The notes below the pieces were generated by a model, which worked only from the letters and a program-made list of their open reading frames with translations, was not told the origin of the DNA and did not search any database. Of a DNA stretch of 64,000 bases, positions 9,179 to 17,495 are shown piece after piece. A program made the translations under genes and the position numbers. The number at the start of each line of letters is the position of its first letter. Position 1 is the first letter of the stretch. Where the stretch lies: positions 1 to 64,000 of the forward strand of contig DAOUBT010000052.1 in NCBI GenBank assembly GCA_034432595.1, in the 5' to 3' direction. Source of the stretch: DAOTZR01 sp034432595. Lineage in GTDB: Bacteria > Chloroflexota > Anaerolineae > B4-G1 > SLSP01.

Positions 9179-10060
9179 TTAGCTCGCCGGAACGAGCGGG
9201 GGCAATTCGGGATAGGCCTTGAGCGGCGCATACACCAGCCCCACCAGACCCACACCGGTGTGCGCCCCCAGGACCGGAGCAACCACGCCGGTAGGAAGCC
9301 AGTGACATTCAAAGCGCGACTCCATGGTTTCGCGCAACAGTTCAACGGCTTCGGGGTTCTGGGTATGCATGATTTGTATCCGCAGGGGCGTGCCCGGATC
9401 GCAGTCCTCCGCAACCACGTCCGCAAGTTTGCGCACGGCTTGATTGAAGGCGCGCACCTGCCCCCGTTGATAGTACATGCCCGTGTCTTTGGTCACCCCA
9501 ATGATGGGCTTGATGTTGAGCACGGAAGCCAACAGGCCTTTGATGTGGCTGATGCGCCCACCATGGATGAGGTATTTGAGGGTCGGCAAGGTGTAGATGG
9601 TCTCGGTGACGCGCGTGATTTGTTCGAGCATGGGGATGATGCGCTCGACGGGCCAGCCGGCCTGAGCCGCCCGCGCTGCCGCCTCGACGTGCCACCCTTC
9701 CGCGCCGGAAAGGGTTTTGGTGTCGTAGAAAGTAACGTGCGCTTCGGGCACCATTTCCGCACCGCGTTGTGCCGAGTTCAGCGTTCCGCTCAGGCCCGAT
9801 GAGATGTGAACCGAAAGGATTTCCGGATCTTCTTGCGCCAGTTTGCGGTAAAGTTCGGCAAAGTCGCCCGGCGAAGGCAGGGATGTGGTTGGGAGCGCCT
9901 CACTGGTTTGAATCAAGGTGTAAAATTCATCCGGCGTGATGTCTTCCCCACTGCGGTAGGTCTTGCCTTCAAAGGTTAAAAATAAAGGGGCGTAGTGGAT
10001 GTTTAGCCCTTTTGCTTGTTCGGGCGTCAAATCCGCCCCCCGGTCAGTGACGATAAGCAT
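9179..10060 (-). CDS. DegV family fatty-acid-binding protein
   Basis: 293 residues, full length for the DegV/FakB family. It starts MLIVTDRGADLTPEQ, has the family motif TSLPSPGDF near residue 56 and the HISSGLSGT motif near residue 90, and the C-terminal GVGLVG segment. FakB proteins hold a fatty acid for phosphorylation by the DhaK-like kinase FakA; no fakA is seen in this window. The start is set by GAGGAGG. It is transcribed away from the histidine-kinase-like gene in the same direction (37-base gap), possibly in one operon. Confidence 0.93.
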   Translation of the reverse strand: MLIVTDRGADLTPEQAKGLNIHYAPLFLTFEGKTYRSGEDITPDEFYTLIQTSEALPTTSLPSPGDFAELYRKLAQEDPEILSVHISSGLSGTLNSAQRGAEMVPEAHVTFYDTKTLSGAEGWHVEAAARAAQAGWPVERIIPMLEQITRVTETIYTLPTLKYLIHGGRISHIKGLLASVLNIKPIIGVTKDTGMYYQRGQVRAFNQAVRKLADVVAEDCDPGTPLRIQIMHTQNPEAVELLRETMESRFECHWLPTGVVAPVLGAHTGVGLVGLVYAPLKAYPELPPLVPAS

Positions 10061-10097
10061 CTCTTTCCTCCTCTTGAATCTGGATCATCTTCGCTTT

Positions 10098-11120
10098 TCA
10101 GCGTTTCAGCGGAAACCAAACGTGAGCCAGCAAGCCGCGTTCATCATGGCGCTCGATGGTGAGTTCGCCCCCCAATTGCGTGCTGAAGTTTTGCGCCATC
10201 ACCAGTCGTAAAGAAGGGGCCATCAACTCCGGCGGTTGCCCCGGTCCACTGATGGTGAAGCTGGCTCGCGTCTGATCGCCCACCGTTTTTTGTTCCACGC
10301 GCAGGACTACCTCGCCGGTTTCTTTCTTGCCCGCCGCCATGTAGAGCAGGCAGAGCAGGACCCAACGCATGCGCGAGGCATCGAGGGCCATTTTGCCCAG
10401 CTCGCCCTCGCTCTGGATGAGGAAACGTAGCCCTTCGCGCCCCACCAGGGTTTGCGCCGTTGCCCACACATCCGCCACCAGGGCTGCCAGCTCAAAGGGC
10501 TCGTACCAGACGCCGGTTTTTTCCGCGTCCAGCTTGGCAGTCTGGAAAATGTCGTTAATCATGGTCAGCAGGTTCTGCCCGCCTTCGTAAATGGAGGTCA
10601 AGTCCTGCTCTTGAAACTCGGTGATAGGGCCATCAATGCCCTTCAGGATGACTTTTGAGAAGCCGATGACGGAATTAATCGGCGTTTTCAGATCGTGGCC
10701 CATGTGGCTCATGGCTTCCATGTTGAAGCGGGCCGCAAGCCGCGCGCGCTCTTTGTAAAAGCCAGCGCCGATTTCGGCCAACACAGAGACGAGGCGCGGC
10801 GCTACATCCGCAAGAGCAGAGGTGGGCGCGCGGCGCAGAACGTATTCCCCCAAGAGCGGCTGAATGGCGCTCCAATCCTCCGGTTGGGCATCGGGGAAAT
10901 TGGCCAGCTCCACACCGGCGGCCTGCGCTGCCGCAGCATCCCACACCTCGCCCGCCAGCAGGGGCAGAACGCGCTCCCACCAGCGGCTGAATTTAAGGCG
11001 CAGGGTCTCCCGCTCCAGAGACACCGCATGACGCTCCACCCAGGCCTGCGCCAGCGTATCCAGCAGAGAGGTGTGCTCTATTTCCAAAGCTTCCCAAATG
11101 TCAGGCCACTGTGTGCTCAT
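10098..11120 (-). CDS. Histidine-kinase-like protein with degenerate ATP-binding domain
   Basis: 340 residues from the ATG at 11120 (GAGGGAGA site); a longer frame starts at 11180. The N-terminal 120 residues are a helical region of unknown type. A HisKA dimerisation domain (about 130-200) has the phospho-acceptor motif MGHDLKTPINSV (His142). The C-terminal HATPase-like domain is eroded. The N box reads DASRMRWVLLCLLYMA, without the Mg-binding Asn, and the G1 box reads SGPGQPPEL in place of DxGxG. A G2-like LRLVMAQ...LGGELTIE is still visible. It is probably a scaffold or phosphatase-type partner and not an active kinase. No response regulator is adjacent. Confidence 0.85.
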   Translation of the reverse strand: MSTQWPDIWEALEIEHTSLLDTLAQAWVERHAVSLERETLRLKFSRWWERVLPLLAGEVWDAAAAQAAGVELANFPDAQPEDWSAIQPLLGEYVLRRAPTSALADVAPRLVSVLAEIGAGFYKERARLAARFNMEAMSHMGHDLKTPINSVIGFSKVILKGIDGPITEFQEQDLTSIYEGGQNLLTMINDIFQTAKLDAEKTGVWYEPFELAALVADVWATAQTLVGREGLRFLIQSEGELGKMALDASRMRWVLLCLLYMAAGKKETGEVVLRVEQKTVGDQTRASFTISGPGQPPELMAPSLRLVMAQNFSTQLGGELTIERHDERGLLAHVWFPLKR

Positions 11121-11236
11121 GGTTCTCCCTCGCTCCGTGATGGTTGACTTCTTTTTGTTGCCCCGATAGCCTTCATCCAATCCGCGCGCCCCAATCAGAC
11201 GGGCAAACGTTACGGCCTCTTGTCACGGGGATGCGG

Positions 11237-12883
11237 CTACAACGCTGCCGCGAGACGTAACAGGGCTGCCGTCGGCTCCTGCCCCAGGTTAATGGAGATG
11301 ACGCGCCGCTGTACCTCTTGCAAAGCCAGGTAATCTCCCAGCGCCTGCGCCCGGATGAGCACGCCAAAGCTCATCCCGGCGGCGGGTTCACCTGCTTTGT
11401 CGGGGATGGGGGCATCTTCGCGTTCGTCCGCGGTGAATTGGATGAAGAGGCCGCGTCCCGCGTCGCCCTTGTGGAGCTGACCGGTGGAGTGCAGGAAGCG
11501 CGGCCCATAGCCCACGGTGACGGCGCAGCGCGTGCGCTGCAAAAGGCGCTCGCGCAGGGCCTGCAGGGCCGCGTCCGTCTCCGGCGTGGGGGTGATGTAG
11601 GCCTGCACGGCGATGTAATCCCCCGGCACGGCTTGCGCGATGAAGCGCGCCAGCACATCCGGCTCCGGTGCAGCCTGCTCCACGGCAGGCAGCGCGCCCT
11701 TTTCCAGATATTCGGCCACCATCTGCCGCGCCAGGCGCTTGGCAGCCTCCACATTCGGCTGATCGAAGGGGTTTACGCCCAAAACATACCCGGCAATCGC
11801 CGTCGCCATGCTCCACAGGAAGAATTGACCGCCCAGGTCGTACAGGTCGCGCAGCTCTAAACGCACAACGGGATGCCCCGCCGCGATAAGCGCTTCCACG
11901 GTTTCCAGGCGCGCCGTCTCCCCCGCGAAACGCACATCCACAAAAACGCGATCCGTGCCGTAAGCTTCCGGCGCCAGAAGCGGCTCGCCAACCACGGGCA
12001 AGACGCCTTTGCCCGCTTTGCCTGTGCTCTCGGCAACCAGTTGCTCGATCCAATCGCCCAGCGGGAGCAGGACATCCGGCAGCAAGAGCGTGAGCTTATC
12101 GCGCCCGTGACGGGCCAGCGCACCCATCAAGGCGCCCAGCCAGGCCGCCGGGTGCTGGGATACGGGCACCTCCGCGCCACATTGGGCCGCCATCCCCATA
12201 GCCTGCTCTAATAGGCGCGTCACATCCAGGCCCACCAGGGCTGCGGGCACCATCCCAAAACAGGATAGCACCGAGTAGCGCCCACCAATGTTGGGGTCGT
12301 TGAGGAAAATGTGGCGGAAGTGGTAGTCGCGGGCGAGTTGCTCCAACCCACTGCCGGGGTCGGTGATGGCGATGAAGTGGCGCCCAACGCGCTCTGCACC
12401 CAGAGCCTCCAGCGCCCAGTTGTAGAAGTATTTGAATCCCGAAAGCGTCTCTACCGTACCGCCGGATTTGGTGGCGACGATGAAAAGCGTGCGCCGCGGA
12501 TCAAGCGTGCGCGCAAAGGCCAGCACCTTCCCCGGCGCCGTTGTGTCCAGGATGGACAGCTCCAGCCCTTCGCACTGCGGACCAAATACCCTGGCGAACA
12601 GCTCCGGTGCGAGGCTCGATCCGCCCATGCCCAGAAGCAGGGCGTGCGTGAAGCCCTCCGCACGCAGTTCGGCGACGAAAGCTTCCAGCTCCGGAACACG
12701 CGCGCGCATCGCTTCCGCGCTGCGCAACCAGCCCAGGCGATTCGTCACTTCGCGCGGTTCGGGCTGCCAGACGGTATGGTCGAGCGCCCAAATGCGCGGA
12801 ATGACGCGCTCCTTTTCCAACGTCTGCAACGTGGATTCTAAAAGGTCGGCGTAAGGGCCGAGCCAGGTGTACACACCTTTCAT
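11237..12883 (-). CDS. pgi: Glucose-6-phosphate isomerase
   Basis: 548 residues of the phosphoglucose-isomerase fold, interconverting glucose-6-phosphate and fructose-6-phosphate in the cytosol. Visible signatures are LLLGMGGSSLAPE (about 82-94), VATKSGGTVETLSGFKYF (sugar-phosphate site), GGRYSVLSCFGMVPAAL and a C-terminal GPRFLHSTGQLHKG. The form is that of the bacterial PGI found fused to transaldolase in some phyla, here without transaldolase. The start follows GAGGAGGAACGGTT. It lies 12 bases downstream of the small membrane-protein gene, so they are probably cotranscribed. Confidence 0.92.
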   Translation of the reverse strand: MKGVYTWLGPYADLLESTLQTLEKERVIPRIWALDHTVWQPEPREVTNRLGWLRSAEAMRARVPELEAFVAELRAEGFTHALLLGMGGSSLAPELFARVFGPQCEGLELSILDTTAPGKVLAFARTLDPRRTLFIVATKSGGTVETLSGFKYFYNWALEALGAERVGRHFIAITDPGSGLEQLARDYHFRHIFLNDPNIGGRYSVLSCFGMVPAALVGLDVTRLLEQAMGMAAQCGAEVPVSQHPAAWLGALMGALARHGRDKLTLLLPDVLLPLGDWIEQLVAESTGKAGKGVLPVVGEPLLAPEAYGTDRVFVDVRFAGETARLETVEALIAAGHPVVRLELRDLYDLGGQFFLWSMATAIAGYVLGVNPFDQPNVEAAKRLARQMVAEYLEKGALPAVEQAAPEPDVLARFIAQAVPGDYIAVQAYITPTPETDAALQALRERLLQRTRCAVTVGYGPRFLHSTGQLHKGDAGRGLFIQFTADEREDAPIPDKAGEPAAGMSFGVLIRAQALGDYLALQEVQRRVISINLGQEPTAALLRLAAAL

Positions 12884-12895
12884 AACCGTTCCTCC

Positions 12896-13552
12896 TCAAT
12901 CGCTTGCTTGATTCATCCAGCCCTCATGCGCCGCGATCAGGCGCAAGAGTTCTCTCCTTCTATCCAGCACAACATTGACTATTTCGGTCACGGTGCTCAA
13001 GTTAGCCATCAGATCTTTTGAAGGGGAAACTTTCATTAAAAGAGGACGCAAGTCCCGGTTGGTCACATGTTTGCCTTGAAGAAATTCAGGCCGGGTGCGC
13101 ACCAGGGTAAGAAGCACCTGTCCGATGGTCGCCCCCACCCCTTCCAACGCTTCCAGATCCTTCGGCGAGTCGGCGAACGCCCCCCCATCGAAAACTGCTT
13201 CGGGGTAAAGGACGAAGACGGCTTCGCGGTAAAGGGTTTCTGCCAGCAAGTAGTGCGTCAGGGTCTCCAGGTTGACATCCTCCACACGGGAGCTGATCCG
13301 ATCCGGCGGCAAGGTGATTTCCGTTATACCCTTTGGCCATTCCTCCGGAGCCTCCGGAGTCTCTACGCGGTCTTTCGCTGCTTCTTGCAATAACCTGACG
13401 ACATATAAAAAACCGAACCCCAGCAGATACAACAACAGAGCTGCTTCAAATAGAGAAAGCGGCAACAACAGCGTCAAGGCGTAACCCAGCCCCAGCAGGA
13501 CAGCCAGGACCAGCAAGAAGAGCACGGCTCCGCCTACCAGGATACCCAACAT
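12896..13552 (-). CDS. Uncharacterised membrane-anchored protein
   Basis: 218 residues, no family recognised. Two hydrophobic N-terminal helices (about 4-28 and 30-55) are followed by a soluble domain of about 155 residues (charged, several short helices, ending HEGWMNQASD). The start follows AAGGAGGAAAG. It lies 83 bases downstream of the PLP enzyme and 12 bases upstream of pgi in the same direction, so it is probably translated from a shared transcript. Confidence 0.7.
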   Translation of the reverse strand: MLGILVGGAVLFLLVLAVLLGLGYALTLLLPLSLFEAALLLYLLGFGFLYVVRLLQEAAKDRVETPEAPEEWPKGITEITLPPDRISSRVEDVNLETLTHYLLAETLYREAVFVLYPEAVFDGGAFADSPKDLEALEGVGATIGQVLLTLVRTRPEFLQGKHVTNRDLRPLLMKVSPSKDLMANLSTVTEIVNVVLDRRRELLRLIAAHEGWMNQASD

Positions 13553-13634
13553 TTTTATCTTTCCTCCTTAATTTCCAAGAGCACACGGGCCTGAGTTCGG
13601 GTTGATTATCGCACAAGGTAGCACACAGGCAAAT

Positions 13635-14795
13635 TTAATCCGCCAGCGCTTGCTCCAGGTCGGCGATAATGTCCGCCACATCCTCCAATCCTACTGCCAG
13701 GCGCACCAAACCAGGTGTGATGCCGGCCGCACGGCGCGCCGACTCCGGCACACTGTGATGGGTTGTGCTCGCGGCGTGGGTGATGAGGGTGCGCGTGTCC
13801 CCCAGGCTCACGGCGCGCGTGCACAGGCGGACGCGATTCAGCAGCCTGCGTCCTGCCTCTACACCCCCCTTCAGCTCAAAGACGACGACGCTCCCCCCGC
13901 CGCCCGGCATCTGCCGTTGCGCCAGGGCATACTGCGGGTGCGAAGGCAGCCAGGGATAGCGCACCCAGGCCACTTCGGGGCGCGTCTCCAACCACTGCGC
14001 CACGGCGAGCGCGTTCGCGTTATGGCGTGCCATACGCAATGGGAACGTCTCTATCCCGCGCGCAATCAACCAGGCGTTGAAAGGGGCCAGGCTGCCCCCG
14101 TAAATGCGCAGCGTCTGCGCCGCCCGACGGACAAAGTCGCGCGTCCCCACAATCACCCCGCCGATGGCATCCCCGTGGCCGCACAAAGCCTTCGTCGCCG
14201 AGTGCACCACCCCATCCACCCCCAACTCCAGCGGGCGCTGATTGTAAGGCGTGGCGAAGGTGTTATCTATGAGCGTCGTCAGGCCATGTTCGCGCGCCAG
14301 AGCGACGATGGCGGCAATATCGTTGAGCGCCAGCGTGGGGTTAGCGGGGGATTCCAGATAAATAGCGCGCGTCTGCGGACGCAGCGCGGCGGCAAAGGCG
14401 GCCACATCATCCGCCGGTACCAGCGTCGCCGTCACCCCCAGGCGCGGCAAGTCGCGGGTGATGAAGGTGTGCGTCCCACTGTACAATCCCGTGGTGGCGA
14501 CCAGGTGATCACCGGCCTGCAGCAAGGTGAGCAGCGCCGTGCTGATGGCCGCCATCCCCGACGCTGCGGCGAGGGCCGCTTCCCCGCCCTCTAATGCGGC
14601 GACCTTTGCCTCCATCAACGCGAGGGTGGGATTGCCCCAACGGGTATAGATGGGAAGTGCCTCACTTTCGAAGGCGTAGGCCGCTTCTTCGGCGCTCTGA
14701 TAGCGGTAACTTGAGGCGGTGTGGATGGGCGGCGCGACATCGCGTTCGTGTTCGTCATCGCCCGCGTGAATGGCCAGGGTATGCAAAGAAGGCAT
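13635..14795 (-). CDS. Cys/Met metabolism PLP-dependent enzyme (cystathionine gamma-synthase/lyase type)
   Basis: 386 residues from the ATG at 14795 (AAGGAGC site); the frame extends further upstream without support. This is the fold-type I trans-sulfuration family. PLP-phosphate and subunit contacts are Tyr50/Arg52 (YTRWGNPT), Asp177 (IDNTFATPYNQRP) and Schiff-base Lys202 (HSATKALCGHGD); the C-terminal substrate-binding part has SLGDTRTLITHAASTTH. Members act as cystathionine synthases or lyases, O-acetylhomoserine sulfhydrylases or methionine gamma-lyases. Sequence reading alone does not choose between them. It sits 10 bases downstream of the DUF4380-like gene. Confidence 0.92.
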   Translation of the reverse strand: MPSLHTLAIHAGDDEHERDVAPPIHTASSYRYQSAEEAAYAFESEALPIYTRWGNPTLALMEAKVAALEGGEAALAAASGMAAISTALLTLLQAGDHLVATTGLYSGTHTFITRDLPRLGVTATLVPADDVAAFAAALRPQTRAIYLESPANPTLALNDIAAIVALAREHGLTTLIDNTFATPYNQRPLELGVDGVVHSATKALCGHGDAIGGVIVGTRDFVRRAAQTLRIYGGSLAPFNAWLIARGIETFPLRMARHNANALAVAQWLETRPEVAWVRYPWLPSHPQYALAQRQMPGGGGSVVVFELKGGVEAGRRLLNRVRLCTRAVSLGDTRTLITHAASTTHHSVPESARRAAGITPGLVRLAVGLEDVADIIADLEQALAD

Positions 14796-14805
14796 GTTCA
14801 GCTCC

Positions 14806-15714
14806 TTACGCTTTGAGGAAATCTGCCAGACGCGGCAGGAGCTGCTGCTCCACCTCGACCTCGCTATGTAGCTCCGGCACATCCTGCAGCAGCAACCAGG
14901 TTTCGACGTGGCTCACTTCCGCCCCCGGCGACAGGCGCACCAGCGGGCCGAGACTTTCCACTTCCAACATGCGCGCGTTGGTGAAAAACTCCGCGTTCAC
15001 GCCGAAATCGGGATACGTAGCCTGCGGGTCATAGGAGAAACGTTTGACGAAGACGTGCCCGGCCCGGGCGTAAGCCGCCCAGCCATCCACCACGAGCGCG
15101 CCGATTTTTTGCGGCGTCGTGGCCTGTGGGTCCTGCCGCAACAGGATGAAACGGCGGCCCAACGTCCAACGCGGGTCGCTCAAATCGGTGTACTTCCACA
15201 AGGCCAGCACGTTAGCGGGCAGCAGGTTCACGCCGTGCGGCCCACGTTCGGGCAGGGGGATGATGGCCGTTCCGCCCGGCGCCATCACCGATAAAGCCCA
15301 GGGGGCTAATTCCACCGCCCATAAGCCGAGATTGCGCAGCCGATGCGTCACGCGCACCGTGTTTTCCAGCGCAGGAAAGCTGATGACGATTTCCTTCTGG
15401 ATGCCGGTGAGGGGTTCGACGGGCTGCGTCACCACCACCCCTTCCGGCGTCTCGTGCAGGGTAACCGGCTCGTTATCCGGCGCGTAAGTGCGTGGCCGCA
15501 CTTCCGGCGCGTGCCAGAGGCGATGTCCGCCGTAATTGCGCCACTCATCCCCGCCGGTTTTACCCCACCATTCCTCGTACTCGCAGAACTCGTTAGGGCC
15601 ATCCACAAATCCCAGGCGGATGATGCGTGGACCGACGTCAAGGGTAACGATCAGCTCCAGCGCGTCGCGCGTGAGACGGGCGCAACGCCAACCGCGATAG
15701 GTGATGATTTCCAT
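14806..15714 (-). CDS. DUF4380-like protein, galactose-mutarotase-like fold
   Basis: 302 residues from the ATG at 15714 (GGAGGAGAGC directly upstream). The sequence has the pattern of DUF4380 / aldose-epimerase-like beta-sandwich proteins: a VTLDVGPRIIRLGF strand pair, GGDEWRNYGGHRLWHAPE near residue 55-72, and late FTNARMLEVESLGP and HVETWLL strands. Proteins with this fold bind sugars, but the reaction here is unknown. It is the middle gene of a run: BLUF-cyclase (25-base gap), this gene, PLP enzyme (10-base gap). The family call rests on recalled motifs and is uncertain. Confidence 0.75.
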   Translation of the reverse strand: MEIITYRGWRCARLTRDALELIVTLDVGPRIIRLGFVDGPNEFCEYEEWWGKTGGDEWRNYGGHRLWHAPEVRPRTYAPDNEPVTLHETPEGVVVTQPVEPLTGIQKEIVISFPALENTVRVTHRLRNLGLWAVELAPWALSVMAPGGTAIIPLPERGPHGVNLLPANVLALWKYTDLSDPRWTLGRRFILLRQDPQATTPQKIGALVVDGWAAYARAGHVFVKRFSYDPQATYPDFGVNAEFFTNARMLEVESLGPLVRLSPGAEVSHVETWLLLQDVPELHSEVEVEQQLLPRLADFLKA

Positions 15715-15739
15715 GCTCTCCTCCGCCTTATGTTCAAAT

Positions 15740-16810
15740 TCACAGCCCGGCTCTGGCACCCTGGCGCGCGAGGAATTCCTGCAAGAAACCGCGCCACACA
15801 TCCGGCGTCAGCAAACAGCACGCGCGTGGATCATCGAGGGTATAGACCATGAGAGGCGTATCCTTGCCGCGGATGCGCTGTTCGCCCAGCGAGACAAAGG
15901 ACCAGGGGCGCTGGGTCCGCTTAAGCAGCTCCTCCGAAAACAGGATTTGCGATTTCAGCTCGCGCGTGAGGCCCTGCAAGCGGGAAGCGACGTTGACCGT
16001 ATCGCCCAGCACCGTGTAATCGAGTTTACGCACCTTGCCGATATTGCCTTCCAGAACCGGGCCGCAGGCCAGCCCAAAGCCGGTGTACAACAAGCGCAAG
16101 ATGTTCTCTGGTTCAGCCGCGAGGCGCATCCGTTCGAGCGCGTCCAAAATCTCCAGCACGCTTTCAAGCGCCGCGTCCGCGCGTTCCACTGGGAAGTAGG
16201 CCATGACGCTATCGCCAATGAACTTACTCACTTCGCCCCCGTGCGACTCGATCACCTCCGTGCAGAGATCGAGATAAGTGCCGACCAGGCCGAAGACTTC
16301 TTCCTCGCCCAACACCTCGGTCAAGGTGGTAAAGCCCAGAATGTCGCCGAAGAGCACCACCCGTTCAACGCGACGTGGCGGCACATCCAGGGGATTCAAT
16401 CCCTGAGCCAGCATGTGGGCAACGGCAGGTTGGGTGTAACGTCCGATAATCTGATGAGAATGGAGCAAGGTTTGCAGCAAAAGGCGCAAGGGGAGGATAA
16501 AATCTTCCGTGCGGCGCTCCAGGTTAAAGACTTCCATCGCCCACACGGGGAAAAGGCGTTCTGTCACGTTCAGCTCGGTCTGAATGAGCACGATATCCGT
16601 ATGGCGCGGGTCACGCAGCAACTTCTCGTAGAGGCGGTCAATGGCGGCATCTTCACCTTCAATCAACTGAAAAAAGTATCCACCCATATAGATTAAGACG
16701 CCGGTAATCCCATCGCGCGCATTGTTGCGCTGCGAAACGCGCTCGATATCCTGCAGGTCCCGTTCCGGATCAGCGCTCACAATCCGACTGATGTACGTCA
16801 AACGCTTCAT
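15740..16810 (-). CDS. BLUF-domain class III adenylyl cyclase (photoactivated adenylyl cyclase, PAC)
   Basis: 356 residues from the ATG at 16810 (GGAGGGAGA site). An N-terminal BLUF flavin photosensor (1-95) has Tyr6, Asn30, Gln48 (FFQLIEGE), Trp90 and Met92, the residues that define FAD hydrogen-bond switching. A linker helix leads to a class III cyclase domain (about 145-330) with metal ligands Asp156 (FGDILGFTTLTE) and Asp200 (KFIGDSVMAYF), adenine-selecting Lys196 and Thr266, and transition-state Asn273/Arg277 (GDTVNVASRL). Length, domain order and these positions match my memory of Beggiatoa bPAC offset by one residue. It is therefore predicted to make cAMP from ATP in blue light. It heads an operon with the DUF4380-like and PLP genes. 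Confidence 0.93.
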   Translation of the reverse strand: MKRLTYISRIVSADPERDLQDIERVSQRNNARDGITGVLIYMGGYFFQLIEGEDAAIDRLYEKLLRDPRHTDIVLIQTELNVTERLFPVWAMEVFNLERRTEDFILPLRLLLQTLLHSHQIIGRYTQPAVAHMLAQGLNPLDVPPRRVERVVLFGDILGFTTLTEVLGEEEVFGLVGTYLDLCTEVIESHGGEVSKFIGDSVMAYFPVERADAALESVLEILDALERMRLAAEPENILRLLYTGFGLACGPVLEGNIGKVRKLDYTVLGDTVNVASRLQGLTRELKSQILFSEELLKRTQRPWSFVSLGEQRIRGKDTPLMVYTLDDPRACCLLTPDVWRGFLQEFLARQGARAGL

Positions 16811-16839
16811 GGTCTCCCTCCACCCTGAGCTACATTCCA

Positions 16840-16867
16840 ATTATACACAGCTCAGACAAAGAATAAA
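16840..16867 (-). promoter_or_regulatory. Promoter of the BLUF-cyclase operon
   Basis: On the minus strand a consensus TATAAT (16840-16845) with a weak -35 TTTATT at 16 bases, 30 bases upstream of the start. The spacer ends in TGTG, so it may be helped by an extended -10. Confidence 0.5.
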
Positions 16868-17003
16868 GCGGGGTCAATAACGGCCTGCCATCCCATAACG
16901 GAGCAGTCATTGAACTCGCCGCTGAAGCCTGGTTTAAAGCCTTAGTGGCAATTTCAAGCGCTGTTCTGGTGTTGGAGGTAAGCCGTTACCCGGCGCAAAA
17001 GAA

Positions 17004-17032
17004 TTGGCTTTGCCCTTCAAATTTGCTATAAT
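17004..17032 (+). promoter_or_regulatory. Promoter TTGGCT-17-TATAAT
   Basis: A near-consensus sigma-70 type promoter with a perfect -10 and 17-base spacer. It predicts a transcript start near 17039 and so supports the ATG at 17070 over upstream in-frame starts. Confidence 0.8.
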
Positions 17033-17069
17033 GAAACTATCATCAGCCCGGTTCAAGCAAGGAGGGAAG

Positions 17070-17489
17070 ATGAGCGAGGAGACGCAAACACCCCAGCCTG
17101 TGGAAGCTGAAAAGCTCGAGCTGATCATCGAAGCCATCAAGCCTGAATTGAATGAGCTTGTAGGCCCGGAACAAGCCACGCGCGTGAGACGCAGCCTTGG
17201 GCAGTACCAGCGTTGGGCCAGGACTCGCCAAGGCGACGAAGCATACCTTGTACGGGCTATCAATTCTCTCGAAAGCCATCCCCAAGTACAAGCACGGGTA
17301 AAAGAACTCCAGTGTAAGAATCTGGCCGAGTTGCGCAGCCTCACCACCTCTTTAACCGGTGAACCCGATGTGCAAACCCCAATCTACGTTTGCCCGGTGC
17401 CGGGGTGCGGCTACAAGCGTGCACTGCAACATCCCCCCATACCAACATGCCCCACGCATGGGGTGAAACTGATCAAGAAACCAGGGTAA
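17070..17489 (+). CDS. Small protein with C-terminal zinc ribbon
   Basis: 139 residues, family not recognised. The ATG at 17070 follows AAGGAGGG. Residues about 10-85 are acidic, helical and domain-like. Residues about 105-130 hold CPVPGCGYKR...CPTHG, a CxxxxC...CxxH pair that probably binds zinc. The next gene, a membrane protein, begins 6 bases after the stop, so the two form an operon from the promoter at 17004. The helical part is reminiscent of small adaptor modules, but I cannot name one. Confidence 0.75.
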   Translation: MSEETQTPQPVEAEKLELIIEAIKPELNELVGPEQATRVRRSLGQYQRWARTRQGDEAYLVRAINSLESHPQVQARVKELQCKNLAELRSLTTSLTGEPDVQTPIYVCPVPGCGYKRALQHPPIPTCPTHGVKLIKKPG

Positions 17490-17495
17490 CGAGCT

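Noticed and set aside
9109..9426. N-terminal extension of the LysM/M23 gene
   Set aside because: It overlaps the DegV gene out of frame and crosses a terminator. A good ribosome site and signal peptide begin at 9108.
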